Positions 28,534 to 33,311 of a stretch of 33,311 bases of DNA are shown one piece after another. Source of the DNA: Verrucomicrobiota bacterium (lineage in GTDB: Bacteria > Verrucomicrobiota > Verrucomicrobiia > Verrucomicrobiales > Verrucomicrobiaceae); the NCBI GenBank assembly GCA_021413535.1, contig JAIOQF010000180.1, positions 1-33,311 of the forward strand, read 5' to 3'. A model generated the notes under the pieces. The model had not been told where the DNA came from. It was given only the letters and a program-made list of their open reading frames with translations, and did no database searches. How positions within the stretch are numbered: the stretch's first letter is position 1; each line of letters opens with the position of its first letter. A program made the position numbers and the translations under genes.

Positions 28534-29049
28534 ATGGAACCGAACAATCCCTACACGAGTCCGCAATCAAATCTCTTTGGCGGTTCGGCTGCTACGAGTG
28601 GTGAGAGCGTGACACAAGGAGTGCTGCTGCAACTTCAGAAAACCAAGCCCTGGGTGCGCTTCATGTCAGTGATGGTTTTCATTGGCGCCGGTTTTATGTT
28701 GCTGGCCGGTGTGGCCATGGGGGTAATGGGTGCTGCGGGCGCGTTGAAAGGAACGGGAGCAAGCAGTGCTTTCAGTGCCGGTTTTGGCTTCGGTCTCACG
28801 GCCGTGTATGCCCTGATTGCCGTTCTTTACATATATCCCGGGATGAAACTCTGGAAATACGCCAACTATATTCGTGATCTTCTGGCTTCACGTCAGGTCA
28901 TCGATCTGGAAAAGGCGCTCAATGAGCAGCGGGCCTTCTGGAAGTTTTTTGGCGTAATGATGATCGTCGTATTAGCGATCTACTTCGTCATCGCCATTGT
29001 AGGCGTGATCATGGGTATCGCAGCCGTTAGGAGTGCAAGCAGCATGTGA
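28534..29049 (+). CDS. Small membrane protein, DUF5362-like
   Basis: A 171-residue protein. A short polar N-terminus (MEPNNPYTSPQSNLFGG) is followed by membrane segments near residues 43-65, 75-102 and 138-164. Between the last two is a cytoplasmic helix, LLASRQVIDLEKALNEQRAFWKFFG, characteristic of DUF5362-type proteins found in PVC bacteria and Bacteroidetes. The function is unknown. It is divergent from the MoxR operon and stands alone; the NPYTSP motif at the N-terminus is common in planctomycete and verrucomicrobial membrane proteins. No Shine-Dalgarno precedes the ATG (GACACCAAC). Confidence 0.75.
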   Translation: MEPNNPYTSPQSNLFGGSAATSGESVTQGVLLQLQKTKPWVRFMSVMVFIGAGFMLLAGVAMGVMGAAGALKGTGASSAFSAGFGFGLTAVYALIAVLYIYPGMKLWKYANYIRDLLASRQVIDLEKALNEQRAFWKFFGVMMIVVLAIYFVIAIVGVIMGIAAVRSASSM

Positions 29050-29104
29050 TCCGGACGATTAGTTCGGTCGGCATCAATCAGCACCCTTTTTCTTAAGGCA
29101 GGTC

Positions 29105-30208
29105 TCAGCGCGGTCTTACCGCAAGATCGGGCTGCTCGTATTGCTTGAAGATGTCGAGCGCGTTCTGGTAGTTGCCGTAGAGGCTGAGACGGAGGCCCTG
29201 GTCACGGACATTATGATAAGGCACGCCGCTGGGATCCTGCACGATGCCGCAGGTCTGGGTCAGCAGATGATTGCGGACATTTGAGAAGTAACTTTCGTGC
29301 ATGAGATACGAGGCGCTTTTTACCAGCGCGGCCGGTTTGCCCAGGCTGGCGATGAAACGAAGGAAGGGGCCGTTGGGTGAGAGCGAGCCGTTGGAAAGAT
29401 CCTGGCTGAAGTAGAAAATGCGTTTTGGTCCATTCGGTCCGCGCACGCGGATGAGGAAGCCGGGAACGGTGCTCTGCGAGGCGGCGAACACCACGGGGCT
29501 GCCGTTGCCATCCAGACGAACGGCGTCCACCGATTCGATGGCATGACCGGTGCGGGCGAGGAACACCATGAAAACCGGGAGCACGCCACGGAACCGTGTG
29601 GCTTGCAGATCCTGTCTCATGTCTTTGGTGATGAAATAACTGAAGTGCAGAATGCTGCTCAACGAGTTCACCAGTCCTTCCAATCCTGAACTGACATCTT
29701 CAGGCGTGAGCGAATTCCAGGCCGGCAAGGGCTCGCACGGTTCCAAGCCGCAGAGCACATAAGTTTCCGCCTTCGGATAAAAGAGCTGGGCAAAAAGAAA
29801 ATCGGGACCGCTGAATGGATAGAACACTGCTTTGGCTGAACGCAGATCGTCGATCTGCGAGCGCGCCCACGAATTGACCGGACCACCGTGTTGATTTGCG
29901 AAGTTCGACCACACACCATCGAGTTGCGCGCTGTATTTTTTCCAGGCTTCACTCGCGCGCAACGGTGCAAAAGCATCACGGCCTCGCTCTGCGGGCAGTC
30001 CGGCAAGAAACCGCGCCGAATCATTGAGCGCGGCAGATTCCGGCGGGATGTTCAGCGCCGTTTGCGCAGGGAACAAGACCTCGGTGCCCGCCGATTCGGC
30101 GCGCAAGATTTGCGTGCCATGCGGGGCTTCGGGGGGCGCACTGCATTGGACCGCTAGCAAGGCGGGCAGAAGCGCAAGGATGAAACGGACGGCAAGGGCT
30201 GGATGCAT
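29105..30208 (-). CDS. Exported protein of unknown function
   Basis: A 367-residue protein from the ATG at 30208, which gives a good signal peptide (residues 1-22) ending LLPALLAVQC. The AVQC site is an imperfect lipobox, so it may be a lipoprotein or be cut by signal peptidase I. The mature part has no family I recognise; it is of mixed alpha/beta type with segments SGPDFLFAQLFYPKAETYVLCGLEP, GHAIESVDAVRLDG and KRIFYFSQDLSNGS, repeated aromatic residues and few cysteines. A longer frame opens at 30259 but would spoil the signal peptide. It is convergent with the DUF5362-like gene and divergent from the permease gene; the 90-bp gap to the permease start holds no clear promoter. Confidence 0.75.
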   Translation of the reverse strand: MHPALAVRFILALLPALLAVQCSAPPEAPHGTQILRAESAGTEVLFPAQTALNIPPESAALNDSARFLAGLPAERGRDAFAPLRASEAWKKYSAQLDGVWSNFANQHGGPVNSWARSQIDDLRSAKAVFYPFSGPDFLFAQLFYPKAETYVLCGLEPCEPLPAWNSLTPEDVSSGLEGLVNSLSSILHFSYFITKDMRQDLQATRFRGVLPVFMVFLARTGHAIESVDAVRLDGNGSPVVFAASQSTVPGFLIRVRGPNGPKRIFYFSQDLSNGSLSPNGPFLRFIASLGKPAALVKSASYLMHESYFSNVRNHLLTQTCGIVQDPSGVPYHNVRDQGLRLSLYGNYQNALDIFKQYEQPDLAVRPR

Positions 30209-30298
30209 TTTCGGCGGCAAGAATAGCAAGGAATGCGCCTTTGAGAAGAAGGAAGACAAAAGAAATGCGCATCCGTTGAGCCAGTGCTACGAATCGCG

Positions 30299-31636
30299 AT
30301 GCCCGCTGAACAACCGCACCGCATCTCCCTGGCGGCCGCCACCGCCATCGTGGTGGCCAGCATGGTGGGCACCGGAGTTTTCACCAGCCTTGGATTTCAA
30401 ATTGCTTCCATCCCGTCGGGCTTCCCGGTGATTTTGTTGTGGATCGTCGGCGGAATCGTCGCTTTGTGCGGTGCCCTTTGTTACGCCGAGCTCGTGGCGA
30501 TGATGCCGCGATCCGGAGGTGAATACCACTTGCTTGGACGGGCTTATCATCCACTGGCGGGTTTTCTCGCGGGCTGGGTTTCGGTGACGGCGGGATTTCC
30601 GGCGACGGCGGCGCTGATGTCGATGGGCTTCGGTGCTTACGTCCATGGGATATGGCCCGGGATCAACCAAGTGTATGCCGCGCTCACGGTGCTTCTCGGG
30701 TTCACGGCCCTGCGGCTGGCCGGGGCGAAAACACTCGAGCGCTTTCATATCACGCTCACCGTTTTAAAGGTGCTGCTCATCGTGGCCTTTATCGGAGGTG
30801 CGCTGGTGGTGGCGCGCGAAGATTGGAGTTTGTTGAGTCCGAAATCCGGTGACATGGGCCATGTGTTCAGTGAAAACTTCGCCACCTCTCTTTTTTGGGT
30901 CATGTTCGCCTACTCCGGCTGGAACGGCGCAGCCTACATTGCAGGCGAGATGCACCGCCCGAAGCGCAATGTCCCGCTCGCACTCGCGCTCGGCACGCTG
31001 ATCGTGATGCTGCTTTATGTGGGCTTGAACGGCGTCATGCTCACAGGCGGCGATTGGAAAACGATGACCGGCACGCCGGAAGTCGCGCTGGCTGCGGCGA
31101 AGAATATCTTCGGCGAAAAAGGCGGCATGTGGATGGGTGCCCTCATTGCATTTGGCCTGCTCTCCTCGGTCAATGCCATGCTTTGGAGTGGATCTTCCAC
31201 ACTGTCGGTCGTTGGACAGGACTCACGCGCGCTCTGCTGGCTCGATGCCCGCGACCGTCGCGGGGAACTTGTTGGCGCGGTGCTTTTCATGGCGATCCTT
31301 GCCGTGATTCTTATCTTCACCGGATCATTCAACTCGGTTCTCAACTATATTCAGGCGCTGCTGGAATTGAGCGCAGCCGCGACGGTCGCCAGCGTGATCG
31401 TGCTCCGTGTGAAAAAACCGAACACGCCCCGGCCCTTCCGCGTTCCGTTGTTTCCCATTCCGCCGATCCTGTTCGTGTGTGTGTCCGCGTGGATGCTCTG
31501 GTCGCAATACCAGATGCATACCAAGGAGACCCTGTGGGGCCTTGCGACTTTGCTCATTGGTGTCCTGCTTTATCTGCCCGGCGTGAAGATACGCCAAGAG
31601 GACGCTGCGCTGGTAGATGTTGCGAAACGTGACTGA
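30299..31636 (+). CDS. APC-family amino acid permease
   Basis: An inner-membrane permease of 445 residues with about twelve hydrophobic segments. The first helix carries the superfamily motif SMVGTGVFTSLGFQ (unwound GTG region), followed by CYAELVAMMPRSGGEYHLL, FAYSGWNGAAYIAGEMHRPKRNVP in the middle and a late KKPNTPRPFRVPLFP loop, all typical of the LAT/APA-like APC families. The amino acid imported cannot be told from sequence. I chose the ATG at 30299; a GTG at 30284 would add five residues. It is followed 16 bases later by an FAD-dependent 2-hydroxy-acid oxidase gene, so the two may handle the same compound or its breakdown product. Confidence 0.92.
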   Translation: MPAEQPHRISLAAATAIVVASMVGTGVFTSLGFQIASIPSGFPVILLWIVGGIVALCGALCYAELVAMMPRSGGEYHLLGRAYHPLAGFLAGWVSVTAGFPATAALMSMGFGAYVHGIWPGINQVYAALTVLLGFTALRLAGAKTLERFHITLTVLKVLLIVAFIGGALVVAREDWSLLSPKSGDMGHVFSENFATSLFWVMFAYSGWNGAAYIAGEMHRPKRNVPLALALGTLIVMLLYVGLNGVMLTGGDWKTMTGTPEVALAAAKNIFGEKGGMWMGALIAFGLLSSVNAMLWSGSSTLSVVGQDSRALCWLDARDRRGELVGAVLFMAILAVILIFTGSFNSVLNYIQALLELSAAATVASVIVLRVKKPNTPRPFRVPLFPIPPILFVCVSAWMLWSQYQMHTKETLWGLATLLIGVLLYLPGVKIRQEDAALVDVAKRD

Positions 31637-31652
31637 ACCTTTTTCTATCGCC

Positions 31653-33020
31653 ATGTCCGACTGGATTCCTCAACTCATCGCGCTCCTTGGCCAGGACTGC
31701 GTCACCGTCGAAGAACCGGTGCTGGTTGAACACAGCATCGACAAATGGTTTGCCTCGCATCCGCCGGACGTGGTCGTTTTTCCGGCGAACACCGCTCAAG
31801 TCAGTGCGCTGTTGCGTTTCGCCAGCGAAAGAAAAATACCCGTCACCCCACGCGGGGCGGGTGTGGGTTACGTGGGCGGCTGCGTGCCTTTGCAAGGCGG
31901 CATCGCGCTTTCAATGCGGCGCATGAATCGCATTTTGGAAATCAACGAGGCTGACGGCGTGGCCGTCGTGCAGCCGGGTGTCATCACCGGCGATCTGCAG
32001 GATGCGGTGAAAGAGCGCGGCTGGTTTTATCCGCCTGATCCCGCCAGTTTGCGCGAGTGCAGCCTGGGCGGAAACATCGCCACCAACGCCGGCGGCCCGC
32101 GCTGCATGAAATACGGTGTCACCCGCCACTACGTTCTCGGACTGGAAGTGGTGCTGGCCGATGGCACCGTGCTGCGCGCCGGTGGACGCTGCCACAAAAA
32201 CAAGACCGGCTTCGATCTCGTCGGTCTCTTCGTCGGCAGCGAAGGTATGTTGGGCGTCGTGACCGAGGCCACGCTGCGCCTTATTCCGCATCCGCCCATG
32301 CGCGCCATGCTCAGCGTGGGCTTTGAAACTTTCACTGAAGCCGCTGCAGCAGTGCAGACTATTTTTAGCAACGGCTTCCTGCCTTCCGCGATGGAGATCA
32401 GTGACCGCTACACGCTCCAGGCCGCGCGCAATTACATCGGCGAGGGCGTGCCGCACGGCGAGGCTCATTTATTGATTGAAGTCGATGGACTGGAAAAAAC
32501 GGTGCCGGTGGAGATTGAACTATTGCAAGCTCTGCTGGAACAACGCGGCGCGCTCGACATCGCCGCCGCGATGAGCGAAGTCGAATGCGAGATGCTCTGG
32601 AAGCTGCGTCGTGAATTTTCCTACAGCCTGCGCGCCACCGGCCTCACGAAACTCAACGAAGACATCGTCGTCCCGCGCGGCAAGCTCGTTGACCTCGTGC
32701 AGTTCACGGAAAAGCTCCAAGCTGACAGCGGTTTTCCTGTGGCTTGCTTCGGTCATGCGGGCGACGGCAACATCCACGTGAACGTCATGGTGAAAAATAT
32801 GGATGATCCCACCGAACGCGCTCGGGCTGATGCGACACTCGACAAGTTGTTTAGTTACGTCATTGACATCGGCGGCGCCATCACGGGCGAGCACGGCATT
32901 GGCATCGCCAAATGGCGCTGGTTCGCCGATGCCGTCGGCGCTGGTGCTGTTGAAACACACCGACGAATGAAAGCTGCGCTGGATCCGCAGGGGATTTTGA
33001 ATCCGGGGAAGTTTGTGTGA
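31653..33020 (+). CDS. GlcD-type FAD-linked 2-hydroxy-acid dehydrogenase
   Basis: A 455-residue cytoplasmic flavoprotein of the FAD-binding PCMH / FAD-oxidase C family (glycolate oxidase subunit GlcD, D-lactate or D-2-hydroxyglutarate dehydrogenase). The FAD-binding half has PRGAGVGYVGGCVP (66-79), PPDPASLRECSLGGNIATNAGG (127-148) and VGSEGMLGVVTEATLRL. The C-terminal half has FGHAGDGNIHVN and the family ending GEHGIGIAK, LNPGKFV. The substrate side is a 2-hydroxy acid that is oxidised to a 2-keto acid. No GlcE/GlcF partners are seen in the 3' flank, so it is either single-subunit or its partners lie elsewhere. It probably forms an operon with the permease. The start at 31653 follows TTTTTCTATCGCC, without Shine-Dalgarno. 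Confidence 0.92.
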   Translation: MSDWIPQLIALLGQDCVTVEEPVLVEHSIDKWFASHPPDVVVFPANTAQVSALLRFASERKIPVTPRGAGVGYVGGCVPLQGGIALSMRRMNRILEINEADGVAVVQPGVITGDLQDAVKERGWFYPPDPASLRECSLGGNIATNAGGPRCMKYGVTRHYVLGLEVVLADGTVLRAGGRCHKNKTGFDLVGLFVGSEGMLGVVTEATLRLIPHPPMRAMLSVGFETFTEAAAAVQTIFSNGFLPSAMEISDRYTLQAARNYIGEGVPHGEAHLLIEVDGLEKTVPVEIELLQALLEQRGALDIAAAMSEVECEMLWKLRREFSYSLRATGLTKLNEDIVVPRGKLVDLVQFTEKLQADSGFPVACFGHAGDGNIHVNVMVKNMDDPTERARADATLDKLFSYVIDIGGAITGEHGIGIAKWRWFADAVGAGAVETHRRMKAALDPQGILNPGKFV

Positions 33021-33079
33021 AGCCACGTCGCCTCATATCTGATCAAATCGCAATTCGCTGTATTGGCATCATGAGAAAC

Positions 33080-33163
33080 CCTGAATTCGTTCAGGCGGGT
33101 ATTTGCTCGTAAGGCGGCAGTGGCCTTGTCATGACCGGGTGGGGGAGAACCCGGGAAACCGCC
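33080..33163. other. Foldable non-coding region downstream of the FAD oxidase gene
   Basis: CCTGAA (33080-33085) and TTCAGG (33090-33095) enclose a TTCG tetraloop. Then GGCGG (33113-33117) pairs with CCGCC (33159-33163), closing a region that contains CCGGGT (33135-33140) paired with ACCCGG (33149-33154) around GGGGGAGA. No T-run follows, so this is not a simple terminator. It could be a small RNA, a structured 3' UTR or part of a mobile element. Confidence 0.4.
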
Positions 33164-33170
33164 CGCTTGC

Positions 33171-33311
33171 TTCAGAAAACCAGATAATTAATTAAATCTG
33201 ATTTTCTTTATGAAAAATATTGCACTTGTTGAATATCTGGTATATTATTTATGGTAATAATATATAACTATTGTTATTTGCATTAATTTGATTCTAGACT
33301 CGACCCATGGA
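33171..33311. promoter_or_regulatory. AT-rich tail with possible sigma-70-like promoter
   Basis: From about 33180 the sequence turns abruptly AT-rich: 24 G/C in the 120 bases from 33181, against 37 in the preceding 60. Within it, TTGCAC (33220-33225) and TATTAT (33243-33248) are 17 bases apart, a plausible plus-strand promoter for a gene beyond the window. CAGAT (33181-33185) and ATCTG (33196-33200) form a weak hairpin. No coding frame is seen. Confidence 0.35.

Overview
The window looks like a piece of a Verrucomicrobiota chromosome (PVC superphylum). The evidence is the DUF1501 plus PSCyt1/DUF1549/DUF1553 gene pair, Tat-exported Gfo/Idh/MocA oxidoreductases, a very large one-TM Ser/Thr kinase with sensor repeats, moderately high GC, and almost no Shine-Dalgarno sequences. 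No rRNA, tRNA, CRISPR array or transposase gene was seen. Placement below phylum is not possible from this sequence alone.

Left part (1-9.4 kb): the 3' end of a large glycosidase-like gene runs in from outside. It is followed by a small block with an attC-like inverted repeat, a lower-GC membrane protein, a secreted chalcone-isomerase-like protein and a possible 49-residue membrane peptide. A decayed copy of the glycosidase's C-terminal tail lies just beyond this block, so the region has been duplicated or rearranged. Then comes a PSCyt1-DUF1549-DUF1553 / DUF1501 operon on the minus strand, an EamA transporter, and three palindromes sharing the core GACATGTC at exactly 26-bp spacing. A fourth copy lies near 15.1 kb.

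Middle (9.5-21.5 kb): a 1356-residue kinase with two tandem sensor-like domains and a leucine-rich-repeat tail; an intact Tat-exported Gfo/Idh oxidoreductase; a single reading frame joining an LMW phosphatase (arginine-phosphatase-like P-loop), ribose-5-phosphate isomerase B and serine hydroxymethyltransferase; divergent pabB; an HU-type protein with a clear terminator; a gamma-carbonic-anhydrase-like protein; a BFN-domain protein; and a second Gfo/Idh gene split by one in-frame TAA.

Right part (21.6-33.3 kb): a five-gene minus-strand operon, RDD - SpoIIM-like - DUF4129/DUF4350 fusion - MoxR ATPase - DUF58, with overlaps or short gaps. This is a known MoxR/vWA-type assembly and envelope module. 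It is followed by a small membrane protein, a secreted protein of unknown function, and an APC permease with a GlcD-type FAD oxidase in tandem. The window ends in a foldable non-coding stretch and an abrupt change to about 20% GC sequence.

The strongest candidates for something unusual are the triple fusion (15165-17411), the 26-bp-period GACATGTC palindromes, and the duplicated gene tail with the attC-like repeat. I did not find a clearly new multi-gene system.
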